DNA of 14,505 nt from Nitrososphaerota archaeon (GCA_002693165.1 NZOP01000003.1:1-14505); one strand, 5' to 3'; positions 6,097 through 14,033 are shown, counted from the stretch's first letter. Translations and numbers: made by a program. The notes: generated by a model from the letters alone, not told the origin.

Positions 6097-6852
6097 ATGA
6101 CTAATATTAAACGTAATGAAAAAATACTTGCTGTTACCTTAGACCATGGTCTAACTATTGGTCCTGTTTCTGGATTAATAGATATTAATGGAATTGTAGA
6201 TGATGTACGAAGAGGTGGTGCATCTGCTATAGTTACACATAAAGGATTCATAAAAAATCTTGATACTATTCCTGATATTGGAAAAATAATTCATTTATCT
6301 GCTAGTACTAGTCTTTCTGTATTTCCAGATGATAAAGTTCTTGTAGGAAATCCTGAAACTGCTATGAATATGGGAGCTGACGCAGTTTCTATTCATGTAA
6401 ATATTGGTTCAAGTCATGATCAACGAATGATTAAAGATTTAGGTATGATCGTCGATCAATGCAAAGATTTAGAATTACCTGTACTTGCAATGATGTATCC
6501 TAGAGGTGAGAAGGTTTCTAATCCTTTTGATCCCGAAGTGGTTGCGCATGTTGCTCGTATTGGAGCTGAATTAGGAGCTGACGTTGTGAAAACTCTATAT
6601 ACTGGCAATCCTGATACTTTCAAAACCGTTGTAGAAGGATGTCCTGTTCCTGTTATAATTGCCGGTGGCCCTAAATCTAATACAGACGATGAACTTCTAA
6701 ACATGGTTAAAGGAGCAATGGATTCTGGAGCTGTTGGCGTTGCCATGGGTAGAAATATTTTTCAGCATTCCCATCCTGAAAATATTACTAGGGCTATTTC
6801 TAATATTATTTTCGATAATAGTTCTGTAGAATCTGCTCTGGAGGTTATTTGA
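6097..6852 (+). CDS. 2-amino-3,7-dideoxy-D-threo-hept-6-ulosonate (ADH) synthase, first step of the archaeal shikimate route
   Basis: This class I aldolase-type TIM barrel makes ADH from 6-deoxy-5-ketofructose phosphate and aspartate semialdehyde, replacing DAHP synthase of bacteria. The match to the Methanocaldococcus MJ0400 type is strong along the whole chain: TLDHG near the N terminus, HVNIGS, MMYPRGE with the catalytic Tyr (134 counted from this start), VVKTLYTG with the Schiff-base Lys (165), GGPKSNTDDE, and GVAMGRNIFQH at the phosphate-binding end. FBP aldolase is a relative, but gene context and the aspartate-semialdehyde-type signature favour ADH synthase. An upstream ATG at 6088 would add three residues; I chose 6097 because of the GAGGT spacing. 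The stop directly abuts the next start codon, and the sequence before it holds that gene's GGAGGT. It is probably the regulated entry gene of the operon. Confidence 0.92.
   Translation: MTNIKRNEKILAVTLDHGLTIGPVSGLIDINGIVDDVRRGGASAIVTHKGFIKNLDTIPDIGKIIHLSASTSLSVFPDDKVLVGNPETAMNMGADAVSIHVNIGSSHDQRMIKDLGMIVDQCKDLELPVLAMMYPRGEKVSNPFDPEVVAHVARIGAELGADVVKTLYTGNPDTFKTVVEGCPVPVIIAGGPKSNTDDELLNMVKGAMDSGAVGVAMGRNIFQHSHPENITRAISNIIFDNSSVESALEVI
6840..6845 (+). promoter_or_regulatory. Strong Shine-Dalgarno GGAGGT for dehydroquinate synthase II
   Basis: The GGAGGT is complete and lies within the last codons of the upstream gene, seven bases before the TTG at 6853. It fixes that unusual start codon. Confidence 0.75.
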
Positions 6853-7935
6853 TTGACGGAGAAATTACGCACTATTATAGTTGAACCTAGGACTTCTGTT
6901 GATAATATTGACGATTTTACTCAATTACTCTTTGAATCTGGAATAAAAAGCATATTTCTCTCTGAAATTGACGATGTTGGGAAATGCGACTTTTCTAAAT
7001 TCGAAACTTATTCCTTTTCAAGTGATTCAGATGTTAAGGTTGTAGATTCAAAAACCCTGAAAGACGTTGAACCTAATCAGAGATTTGCTTATTTTGCTAA
7101 ATTGAATGATGATTCAAATCTTGATGAAATCGTAAATGCTGCAAAAAATAATGCCGAATCTGTTATTATTGAATTTGAAGAAAATACAGAATGGAAAATT
7201 ATTCCTCTAGAAAATCTAATTGCTGAATTACATGGATTGAAAACTAAGATATTTACTGTAATTAATGAACCATCTGAAATTAAAATGATGTTTACTATTT
7301 TGGAATTGGGAGTTGATGGTGTTTTACTTCGAACTTCAAATATAGACGACGTTAATAAATTAAATTCTGAACTTGGCGAACTGTCAAAAATTGATCTTAG
7401 TGTTGCAGAAATCCTTGAAATCAAAGAAGTAGGTATTGGCGAACGAGCTTGTGTTGATACTGCATCTATGCTTAATCAAGGTGAGGGGTTATTAGTTGGT
7501 AATCAAGCGAATTTTATGTTCTTAATGCATAACGAATCTGCAGGTTCTGGATTTACATCGCCCCGACCATTTCGTGTTAATGCTGGTGCAGTACAGTGCT
7601 ATACCTTGTTGCCTGATGGTCGTACAAAATATTTGTCCGAACTAGAAAGTGGTACAGAAGTTATGATTGTTTCACATAAAGGTCTTGTGAGAACTTCTAT
7701 TGTAGGAAGATTGAAAATTGAAAGTAGACCGTTATTTCTTGTTAGAGCTAAATCCGATGATAAAATCGGTGGTGTTCTAATACAAAATGCTGAAACTATT
7801 GCATTTGTAAAAGATAATGGAAAACCTATCTCCACTACTTCACTCAAAGTTGGCGACAAAATTCTTGTTAAAACTGAATTAAATAAGGGTCGACATTTTG
7901 GAATGGAAGTAGATGAGTATATCCTTGAGAAATAG
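6853..7935 (+). CDS. 3-dehydroquinate synthase II
   Basis: This enzyme converts ADH to 3-dehydroquinate by NAD-dependent oxidative deamination and ring closure, the second step of the archaeal route. It is unrelated to bacterial AroB. The 360-residue length equals the Methanocaldococcus enzyme (about 361). The signature block is intact: MLNQGEGLLVGNQANFMFLMHNES at about 209-232, then PRPFRVNAGAVQCYTLLPDGRTKYLSEL, then a C-terminal beta-rich part with RPLFLVRA and a final GRHFGMEV. The start is TTG, with a full GGAGGT seven bases before it, and there is no gap to the previous stop, so translation is coupled. The N-terminal half is acidic and less conserved, as is usual in the family. The final codons may overlap the next gene. 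Confidence 0.95.
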   Translation: MTEKLRTIIVEPRTSVDNIDDFTQLLFESGIKSIFLSEIDDVGKCDFSKFETYSFSSDSDVKVVDSKTLKDVEPNQRFAYFAKLNDDSNLDEIVNAAKNNAESVIIEFEENTEWKIIPLENLIAELHGLKTKIFTVINEPSEIKMMFTILELGVDGVLLRTSNIDDVNKLNSELGELSKIDLSVAEILEIKEVGIGERACVDTASMLNQGEGLLVGNQANFMFLMHNESAGSGFTSPRPFRVNAGAVQCYTLLPDGRTKYLSELESGTEVMIVSHKGLVRTSIVGRLKIESRPLFLVRAKSDDKIGGVLIQNAETIAFVKDNGKPISTTSLKVGDKILVKTELNKGRHFGMEVDEYILEK

Positions 7936-8650
7936 TTCATTGATCAAACCAAGATTTTGTGTTTCTATAGCCGAGTCAAGTACGACTAAATTAAATTCAA
8001 CTGTTAAGCGTGCATTTGTTTCTGGTTCTCATTTTGCTGAAATACGCTTAGATTACTTGTCTTCATTTTCTATTGAAAAAATTCAGAATTTATCAAATAC
8101 GTATAAAAATCGATTGATTTTGACTTTTCGTAGTAAGAATGAAGGTGGTTTTTCTAATATATCAGAATCTGACAGACTTGATATATTGTCTCAATTGTTG
8201 GATCTAAAATATTCTATTAAAGACATTGAATCTAGTACATATCTGAAGCATTATTCATTATTCCACAAAAAGAAAAACCTGCTCATTTCGTGGCATAATT
8301 TCAAATCAACTCCATCTTATAATGAACTAGAAACTCGAGTACGAACTATATCGAAGAAATTATCTAACAATCCCGAGAATAATGGTAATTGGCAACTTGG
8401 AAAAATCATCAAAATCGTTACCAAAGCAAATACCATGGATGATTGTAATAAAATCTTCAAGTTGTACAAGAAATTTAATAAATCTAGATTTCACTTATTG
8501 GCATTTTGTATGGGTGATAATGGTTCTACTACACGAATTTTATCTCCTTTTCTTGGAGCGCCTTTTGTCTACTGTTTTATTGGAAAAAATCCGATAGCTC
8601 CTGGACAAATCCATATAAATACACTGAAGGAAATATATTCTAATTTCTAG
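7913..8650 (+). CDS. aroD: 3-dehydroquinate dehydratase, type I
   Basis: It dehydrates 3-dehydroquinate to 3-dehydroshikimate by a Schiff-base mechanism. The 245-residue chain shows E43-I-R45-L-D47 and R73 (TFRSKNEGG) for substrate binding, the catalytic His128 in ISWHNF, and the Schiff-base Lys, most likely K167 in IIKIVT. Near the end are GSTTRILSPFLGAPFVYCF and APGQI with the usual Arg and Gln. The ATG used here overlaps the previous gene by 23 bases. TTG codons at 7925 and 7940 are in frame. The TTG at 7940 would give a protein beginning IKPRFCVSI, close to the normal family start, and this operon does use TTG elsewhere. None has a convincing Shine-Dalgarno, so the start is open. The linker near 150-160 (Asn-rich) is slightly longer than I expect. 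Confidence 0.93.
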   Translation: MSISLRNSSLIKPRFCVSIAESSTTKLNSTVKRAFVSGSHFAEIRLDYLSSFSIEKIQNLSNTYKNRLILTFRSKNEGGFSNISESDRLDILSQLLDLKYSIKDIESSTYLKHYSLFHKKKNLLISWHNFKSTPSYNELETRVRTISKKLSNNPENNGNWQLGKIIKIVTKANTMDDCNKIFKLYKKFNKSRFHLLAFCMGDNGSTTRILSPFLGAPFVYCFIGKNPIAPGQIHINTLKEIYSNF

Positions 8651-8661
8651 TAATTATTTAC

Positions 8662-8666
8662 AGGTG
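8662..8666 (+). promoter_or_regulatory. Shine-Dalgarno AGGTG for aroE
   Basis: AGGTG lies five bases before the ATG at 8672, in the 21-bp gap after aroD. This is the longest gap inside the operon, so aroE starts by independent ribosome binding rather than by overlap. Confidence 0.6.
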
Positions 8667-8671
8667 TTGTC

Positions 8672-9508
8672 ATGAAAGATACTTCAAATCGACTATTTTG
8701 CTTATTGGGTGATAAAGTAGATAATTCATTGTCTCCAGTTATTCATAATTCTTTTTTTAATTATTATGATATTAGTGGATTCTATATTCCATTAAATGTC
8801 TCACAATCAAATTTGGAAGACATTGTTTTATTGTTAAATAAATTAAATTTTCAAGGAGCTAATGTAACTATTCCACATAAAGAAAATATTATAAAATTTC
8901 TTGATGTATTAGATCCTGTTGCAAAACAAATTCACGCGGTTAATACAATTCTACGAAAGAACGATAAATTAATTGGTTATAATACTGATATTGGTGGATT
9001 TCTTGAACCACTGGATAGAAAAATTTCTTCCTTGAATGATAAAAAAATCTTAATTTTGGGTGCAGGAGGTGCTGCTAAAGCTGTATTTCGTGCTTTGGTC
9101 ACTAAAAATTGTAAAGAAATTGTGATCTTGAATCGTACTGTTGAGAATATTAAAAAATTATTCCATAATGATGATTCTCTTACTAAATTATCCTATGATG
9201 TTTTAACTCAACAGAATTTAGATGCTTTATTTGACGTGGATATTGTTATTAATACAATTCCTCTAAGTAGAACTGGTACTAATTTTGAGTTTAATAATCT
9301 GAAATCAGATATTAGTCTTGCATATGATCTCGAATATATTCCCAAAGAAACTAATTTTATTAAAAAAATGAAAATGCTTGATGCTGAGATTGTATATGGT
9401 TATGAAATGCTTTTATCCCAAGCTAAATTATCTTTTCAAATCTGGAATGATGTTATGCCTGATGAGAATATAATTCATGATAAAATACTTTCATTATTGA
9501 GTGATTAG
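8672..9508 (+). CDS. aroE: Shikimate dehydrogenase (NADP)
   Basis: It reduces 3-dehydroshikimate to shikimate. The 278-residue length is normal. Substrate-binding S19-L-S21-P, NVT-I-P-H-K69 with the catalytic Lys, N90 (HAVNT) and D105 (GYNTD) are all present. The Rossmann part has LGAGGAAKAV at about 128-137, and NRT at about 152 suggests NADP preference. The C-terminal YGYEMLLSQAKLSFQIW block is classic for AroE. ATG is chosen on the AGGTG Shine-Dalgarno sequence. Its stop TAG is one base before the ATG of the next gene. No residue looks missing. Confidence 0.96.
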   Translation: MKDTSNRLFCLLGDKVDNSLSPVIHNSFFNYYDISGFYIPLNVSQSNLEDIVLLLNKLNFQGANVTIPHKENIIKFLDVLDPVAKQIHAVNTILRKNDKLIGYNTDIGGFLEPLDRKISSLNDKKILILGAGGAAKAVFRALVTKNCKEIVILNRTVENIKKLFHNDDSLTKLSYDVLTQQNLDALFDVDIVINTIPLSRTGTNFEFNNLKSDISLAYDLEYIPKETNFIKKMKMLDAEIVYGYEMLLSQAKLSFQIWNDVMPDENIIHDKILSLLSD

Positions 9509-9509
9509 T

Positions 9510-10358
9510 ATGAATGGAAAAGCAAAAGTTCATGGGGCTATTTCTGTTGTCAATGCAATAGCTACTGGCAAAGGTTCAGCTCTGGGTATTTCTTTAGAAA
9601 CTAATGCTGAAGTTACTCTTCATTCTGATGATCTTATACAAGTTATTATTAATGATGATCTTTCTGAAGACTCTACGCTTGCAAAAGAATGTTTTAAAAT
9701 AGTTCGGAAAAAAACCTCACAAACTAGTGGAGCAAAAATTGTTATTGATTCAAATATTCCTATTGGTAAAGGCCTAAAAAGTTCAAGTGCCGCTGCTAAT
9801 GCAATTATTTTAGCATCTCTTAATGCGTTTGATATGAAATTACCTGATTTAGACGTTCTAAATTTATCAGTAGAAGCTTCTAAGAAATCCAACGTTACTA
9901 TTACTGGTGCATTTGATGATGCTGCAGCTAGTCTTCTTGGGGGGTTGGTTGTTACTGATAATACTAATAATGAATTACTATCTAGAAATGTTATTGATAA
10001 AGATCTTTCAATTCTAATTCATGTTCCTGAACAAAAGAATTATACAAAGAATATTGTTATCTCTGATTCTCATAAATTCAAATCTTATGTTGATTCAGTA
10101 TTTAATATCGCACTAGATGGAAATTATCTTGACGCAATGACTCTAAATGGCATGCTGTATTCTGAAATCCTAAAACAGTCTAATGATGCTGCAATTTTTG
10201 CTTTAAAGAATCACGCTCTTGCAGCTGGACTGTCGGGTACTGGTCCTTCTGTTGCTGCAATATGCCGGCCTGGATATGAATCTCAAATATTGGAATCTTG
10301 GAAAAGTCTTGGTGGTAATGTTATATTTGCTAAAATAAATAACGATAAAGGAATGTGA
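9510..10358 (+). CDS. Shikimate kinase, archaeal GHMP type
   Basis: It phosphorylates shikimate at the 3-hydroxyl with ATP. It is not related to bacterial AroK but belongs to the GHMP kinase family, as in methanogens and other archaea. The 282-residue protein begins with GKAKVHGAISVVNAIATGKGSALGI. It has the GHMP ATP loop P-I-G-K-G-L-K-S-S-S-A-A at 84-95, and the third GHMP motif GLSGTGPSVAAIC near the end. An in-frame GTG at 9501 would overlap aroE. I chose the ATG at 9510 because GAGTGAT just upstream is a fair Shine-Dalgarno at the same distance as elsewhere in the operon. Its stop overlaps the downstream gene's initiation region. Homoserine kinase is a relative, but pathway context and the N-terminal motif support shikimate kinase. 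Confidence 0.93.
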   Translation: MNGKAKVHGAISVVNAIATGKGSALGISLETNAEVTLHSDDLIQVIINDDLSEDSTLAKECFKIVRKKTSQTSGAKIVIDSNIPIGKGLKSSSAAANAIILASLNAFDMKLPDLDVLNLSVEASKKSNVTITGAFDDAAASLLGGLVVTDNTNNELLSRNVIDKDLSILIHVPEQKNYTKNIVISDSHKFKSYVDSVFNIALDGNYLDAMTLNGMLYSEILKQSNDAAIFALKNHALAAGLSGTGPSVAAICRPGYESQILESWKSLGGNVIFAKINNDKGM

Positions 10359-10360
10359 TC
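10355..10360 (+). promoter_or_regulatory. Shine-Dalgarno-like GTGATC for EPSP synthase
   Basis: GTGATC matches the right half of the archaeal Shine-Dalgarno GGAGGTGATC and lies three bases before the GTG at 10364. Its register to that GTG equals that of the GGAGGT before dehydroquinate synthase. The GTG inside this site (10355) is the alternative start. Confidence 0.4.
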
Positions 10361-10363
10361 TTT

Positions 10364-11644
10364 GTGGATAATTTAATAATAAAATCGTCTAAACTTAAAG
10401 GAACAATTCGACCTCCAAGTAGTAAAAGCTATACACATCGTGCATTATGCTTATCATTATTGTCTGATTCACCCACTAGTATTGTTAATCCACTATTTTC
10501 TCGTGATACGGGAGCAACTTTGACATCTTGTATTAATTTTGGTGCGCAAATTCTAGACTTAAAGTCTACAATAGACGTTACACCTCCTTCAGTTTTATCA
10601 AATCCTGGTGAATTGAATGTAGAAAATTCTGGAACTACTTTGCGTTTTTTGACTTCTATTTCTGCCCTCGTTCCTAGGGGGGAGGTTATTCTTAACGGAG
10701 ATGATAGTATACAAAAACGACCTATGACTCCTTTGATAAATTCTCTTAATGATTTAGGAGTTTCTTGTCACTCTCTTGATAATGATGGAACTCCTCCTAT
10801 TGTTGTTGAAGGTGGAGGAATTAAAGGAGGTAATACTGAAATCTCCGGTTCAGTTTCTTCTCAATTTATTTCATCTTTATTGATCTCGTGTTCCAGAGCA
10901 GAGACTGAAACTAGTATTAAATTACTCGAACCTATTGTTTCAGGACCTTATATCGATTCTACTCTATTTATGATCAATAAATTCGGTGGACTTGTTACAC
11001 GAACTAATAATATGTTTAAAATTGAACCAAGTAAATATTCTTGCAAGAAAATTAATATTCCTAGTGACTTTTCAGCTGCTGCGTTTCTTTTTGCTGGTGC
11101 ATTGCTTTCTAATGGAGAGGTGACTGTAATTATTGACGGACAAGATTTACCTCAAGCTGATCGAAATATATTGAATATTATCTCTCAAATGGGTGCATTA
11201 GTAGAAACAAATTCTAATAATTCATCCTTTACTGTTTCTTCAGAGGGAACTCTTAATGGAGGAACCTTTGATTTATCTTCTTGTCCAGATTTATTACCTG
11301 TTGTTTCTGTTTTATCCTTGATTTCTTCTAATTCTGTTAAAATTACAGGAATTGGACACACTAAATATAAAGAATCAAATCGTTTGAAACTTGTTGCTTC
11401 TGAATTAAGTAAAACCGGAGCTAATGTAGTGGAATCTGAAGATAGTTTAATTATAGATGCTCCGACGACTATTAAATCCTGTAAGCTTAATTCTTATGAC
11501 GACCATAGATTATTTATGGCATTTTCATTAATTGGATTAAATTCTGAAGAGGTTGAAGTTTCTGGCTTAAAAAGTATTGACGTCTCTTATCCTAATTTTA
11601 TTGAAGATATACGTGCATTGTCAGGCAGGTTGGTGTTTAATTAA
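10364..11644 (+). CDS. aroA: 3-phosphoshikimate 1-carboxyvinyltransferase (EPSP synthase)
   Basis: It joins phosphoenolpyruvate to shikimate 3-phosphate to form EPSP. The 426-residue protein has the two-domain family layout. Seen are PPSSKSYTHRA with K21 and R26 near the start, NSGTTLRFL at 88-96 (PEP/substrate loop, archaeal rather than E. coli form), QKRPMTPLINSL, SGSVSSQFISSLL, DLLPVVSVLS with the catalytic Asp, KESNRLK, and DDHRLFMAFS near the C terminus. An upstream in-frame GTG at 10355 would give four-base overlap with the kinase and three extra residues. I prefer 10364 on Shine-Dalgarno register. The TAA stop overlaps the chorismate synthase ATG by one base. Confidence 0.96.
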   Translation: MDNLIIKSSKLKGTIRPPSSKSYTHRALCLSLLSDSPTSIVNPLFSRDTGATLTSCINFGAQILDLKSTIDVTPPSVLSNPGELNVENSGTTLRFLTSISALVPRGEVILNGDDSIQKRPMTPLINSLNDLGVSCHSLDNDGTPPIVVEGGGIKGGNTEISGSVSSQFISSLLISCSRAETETSIKLLEPIVSGPYIDSTLFMINKFGGLVTRTNNMFKIEPSKYSCKKINIPSDFSAAAFLFAGALLSNGEVTVIIDGQDLPQADRNILNIISQMGALVETNSNNSSFTVSSEGTLNGGTFDLSSCPDLLPVVSVLSLISSNSVKITGIGHTKYKESNRLKLVASELSKTGANVVESEDSLIIDAPTTIKSCKLNSYDDHRLFMAFSLIGLNSEEVEVSGLKSIDVSYPNFIEDIRALSGRLVFN

Positions 11645-12738
11645 TGACTTGGAGTACTCTCGGTGAACGTTTTATCCTTACTGTATTTGGAGAAAGTCAT
11701 GGTCCAACTATTGGTTCTGTTATTAATGGATGTCCTGCTGGTTTATCAATAACCTCTCAAGAAATTCAAAAAGAATTAGATTTGAGAAAACCTGGTACGT
11801 CAAAAGTTACCACTCAAAGAAAAGAACAAGATCGTGTTGAAATTCTTTCTGGTATACATAATGATTTTACTACTGGAGCTCCAATTTCTATGATAATTCA
11901 TAATAAAGATACAAGACCAAAAGATTATGCTAATATTTTAAAAACTCCTCGGCCTGGACACGCTGATTTTACTGCTTGGGAAAAATACGGTGGCTTTAAT
12001 GATTCTCGTGGAGGTGGACATTTCTCTGCTCGACTTACTGCATGTTTTGTTATGGGAGGTGTTGTTGCTAAGAAATTACTTGATAAATGTTTTAACACAG
12101 AAATTATTGCTTATGTTAAAGAAATTGGTCAAATTAATTCCTTACCTGTTGATTTCAAATCTGCAAAAAAGAATCGATATTCTCATGAAGTACGTTGTCC
12201 TGATCTGAAAGCTGCAAAAAAAATGTCTAATGCAATAATTAAAGCGAAAAAGCAAGGCGATAGTCTTGGTGGTATTATTGAATGTCAAATTATTAATGTT
12301 CCTGTTGGTCTTGGAGAGCCAATCTTTTCTGCTCTTGATTCTGAAATTAGTCGTGCTATGTTTTCTATACCTGCTGTTAAAGGCGTAGAATTTGGTCGTG
12401 GTTTTGAATCTGCAAAATTATTGGGATCTGAAAACAATGATCAATATGTTGCTCGGAAAAATAAAATTCGTACAAAAACAAATAATTCTGGTGGTATTCT
12501 TGGCGGTATTTCAAATGGTATGCCTATTGACTTTCGTTTGGCATTTAAACCTCCGTCGTCAATTTCAAAAACACAGTCTTCTTTTAATCTTAAAACCAAG
12601 AAAGCGGAGAAACTTGTTGTTAAGGGTAGACATGATCCTTGTGTTTTACCCCGTGCAGTTCCTATTGTTGAAAATGTTGCCGCATTAGTTATTGCAGATC
12701 ATGGTTTGCGTTCAGGTCATATTCCTTCAATTTTATAA
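11644..12738 (+). CDS. aroC: Chorismate synthase
   Basis: It eliminates phosphate from EPSP to give chorismate, using reduced FMN without net redox change. The 364-residue length is normal. Motifs are FGESHG at 15-20 with the catalytic His19, D-L-R-K-P-G and QRKEQDRVEILSG in the first 65 residues, GGGHFSARLTA with the second key His, and RHDPCVLPRAVPIVE near the C terminus with the FMN/substrate Arg and Asp. Its ATG overlaps the previous stop by one base (TAATG). GGTG at 11632-11635 can act as ribosome binding site. It is intact and ends 12 bases before the next gene. Confidence 0.97.
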   Translation: MTWSTLGERFILTVFGESHGPTIGSVINGCPAGLSITSQEIQKELDLRKPGTSKVTTQRKEQDRVEILSGIHNDFTTGAPISMIIHNKDTRPKDYANILKTPRPGHADFTAWEKYGGFNDSRGGGHFSARLTACFVMGGVVAKKLLDKCFNTEIIAYVKEIGQINSLPVDFKSAKKNRYSHEVRCPDLKAAKKMSNAIIKAKKQGDSLGGIIECQIINVPVGLGEPIFSALDSEISRAMFSIPAVKGVEFGRGFESAKLLGSENNDQYVARKNKIRTKTNNSGGILGGISNGMPIDFRLAFKPPSSISKTQSSFNLKTKKAEKLVVKGRHDPCVLPRAVPIVENVAALVIADHGLRSGHIPSIL

Positions 12739-12750
12739 ATGTGATTATTA

Positions 12751-13908
12751 TTGAATGATAAGGAAAAATTATTGAAATTAAGAAATTCATTAGAAGTTGT
12801 TACTCAGGATATTCTTGAATTATTATCAAAACGCTTTGAATTGGGTAAAGAAATAGCCACTATAAAAAACCGTCTTGATTTACCTTTAGTTGATCCAACT
12901 CAAGAACGTAAACTGTATAAATCAATTCAAAATCAATCTGATCTTCTTCAAATCAATAAAAATTTTAGTAAAACTCTTCTTAAACTAATTATTGAAGAAA
13001 CTATATCTAGGGAAAAAGACCATCTTAAAAAATTTAACACAAAAACTAAAACCAAACAAAATATTGGAATTATTGGCGCAAGTGGCAATATGGGTGATTG
13101 GTTTGCTAGATATTTTTCTGAAAATGGATTTAGTATTGGTCTTTATAGTAGAAAATTAAAAAAACAAAAGAAAAATAAATCTAAACATAAAATATTTGAT
13201 TCAATTCAAGATTGTGTTGTAAATTCTGATATAGTGATAGTTAGTGTTCCTATTGAATCTACTAATCAAATAGTTAATCAAGTTATAAAATATTCTGATA
13301 AGAATAATACTGTGATTGAAATTTCTTCTGTTAAAAAACAAATTGTTTCTAATATGAAGAAATTATCCAAAACCAGTAATTCTAAATTTTTGAGTATTCA
13401 TCCCTTGTTTGGACCAGGGGCTAATATATTTAAACCTCAGAAATACCTTCTTGTGCCTATAAAATCAAGTTCTGCAGAAAAACGTGCTTTTAGAGAATTG
13501 TTTCCAAATTCTAAATTATTAATTTGTAATGTTCGTGAACACGATAAATTTATGGCATATGTGATATCTTTGGTGTATTTCTTAAATTTGTCTTTAATTC
13601 TATCGTTAGAAAATCTTTCAGAACTAAAAGATACATCTGGAACGTCTTTTACCATTCAATATTTACTAGCTTCCGGTATTTTTCATGACACACCGGAAGT
13701 TATTTCTTCTTTACAACTGAGTAATGACTATTTTGATCAAATCCTTGACAAGTTTATACTAAACGTTAATTCATTGGAAAAAATAATTTCAAATAAAGAC
13801 TCTGATCAATTTATAAAAATAATAAAAAAAGCACAAAAACAAATCGAATCCAATAAAAAATCATACGATGATCTATATCAGTTAGTTAATAGCATTGATT
13901 CCTTCTAA
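12751..13908 (+). CDS. tyrA: Fused chorismate mutase-prephenate dehydrogenase
   Basis: Two steps toward tyrosine lie in one 385-residue chain. Residues 1-92 are an AroQ-type helical chorismate mutase, with an early Arg, LLSKRFELGKEIATIK, and DPTQERKLY holding the conserved Arg and Glu. A Lys/Thr-rich linker follows. The dehydrogenase begins at NIGIIGASGNMG (104-115, NAD-binding). It has SVPIESTNQIV, HPLFGPGAN with catalytic His217, and REHDKFMAYVISLVYFLNL (H264-D265). No ACT domain follows, so classical C-terminal feedback binding is not visible. TTG 12751 is the only usable start, because an in-frame TGA lies nine bases upstream; GTGAT at 12741 is a fair Shine-Dalgarno. The chain is unusually Lys-rich (for example 135-147). 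Arogenate versus prephenate preference cannot be told. Confidence 0.9.
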   Translation: MNDKEKLLKLRNSLEVVTQDILELLSKRFELGKEIATIKNRLDLPLVDPTQERKLYKSIQNQSDLLQINKNFSKTLLKLIIEETISREKDHLKKFNTKTKTKQNIGIIGASGNMGDWFARYFSENGFSIGLYSRKLKKQKKNKSKHKIFDSIQDCVVNSDIVIVSVPIESTNQIVNQVIKYSDKNNTVIEISSVKKQIVSNMKKLSKTSNSKFLSIHPLFGPGANIFKPQKYLLVPIKSSSAEKRAFRELFPNSKLLICNVREHDKFMAYVISLVYFLNLSLILSLENLSELKDTSGTSFTIQYLLASGIFHDTPEVISSLQLSNDYFDQILDKFILNVNSLEKIISNKDSDQFIKIIKKAQKQIESNKKSYDDLYQLVNSIDSF

Positions 13909-13916
13909 TCAACAAG

Positions 13917-13924
13917 TTTATATC
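13917..13924 (+). promoter_or_regulatory. rrn promoter: Probable rRNA promoter TATA box
   Basis: TTTATATC, with AACAAG as a BRE-like element just before it, starts only eight bases after the tyrA stop. It predicts a transcript start near 13946-13950, giving a pre-16S leader of about 150 bases. A second weaker TTAAATAC follows at 13925. Confidence 0.5.
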
Positions 13925-13932
13925 TTAAATAC

Positions 13933-13952
13933 ACGCAGTTTTGTTCCTGCGT
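13933..13952 (+). repeat. GC-rich inverted repeat at the rRNA start region
   Basis: ACGCAG and CTGCGT form a perfect six-pair stem over an eight-base loop (TTTTGTTC). It sits where the rRNA transcript should begin, so it is either part of the initiator region or the tail end of upstream transcripts. It could act as a weak barrier to read-through from tyrA. Confidence 0.4.
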
Positions 13953-14033
13953 TTCGCTTGGCGGCGTCGTGGTAGAGTAGAGCAATTTGCTTACGCTATG
14001 AAATTACGACCTCCAGATTCGCAAACAATGAAT

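Noticed and set aside
7599..7940. A 113-codon reverse ORF inside dehydroquinate synthase II.
   Set aside because: The forward frame carries the conserved family block; the reverse frame has no recognisable motifs.
13960..14030. A tRNA-like stretch (GTGGTAGAGT resembling a D-arm, AGATTCGCAAA resembling a T-loop).
   Set aside because: I could not form a seven-pair acceptor stem, an anticodon arm of normal size, or a T-stem, so it is not a tRNA.
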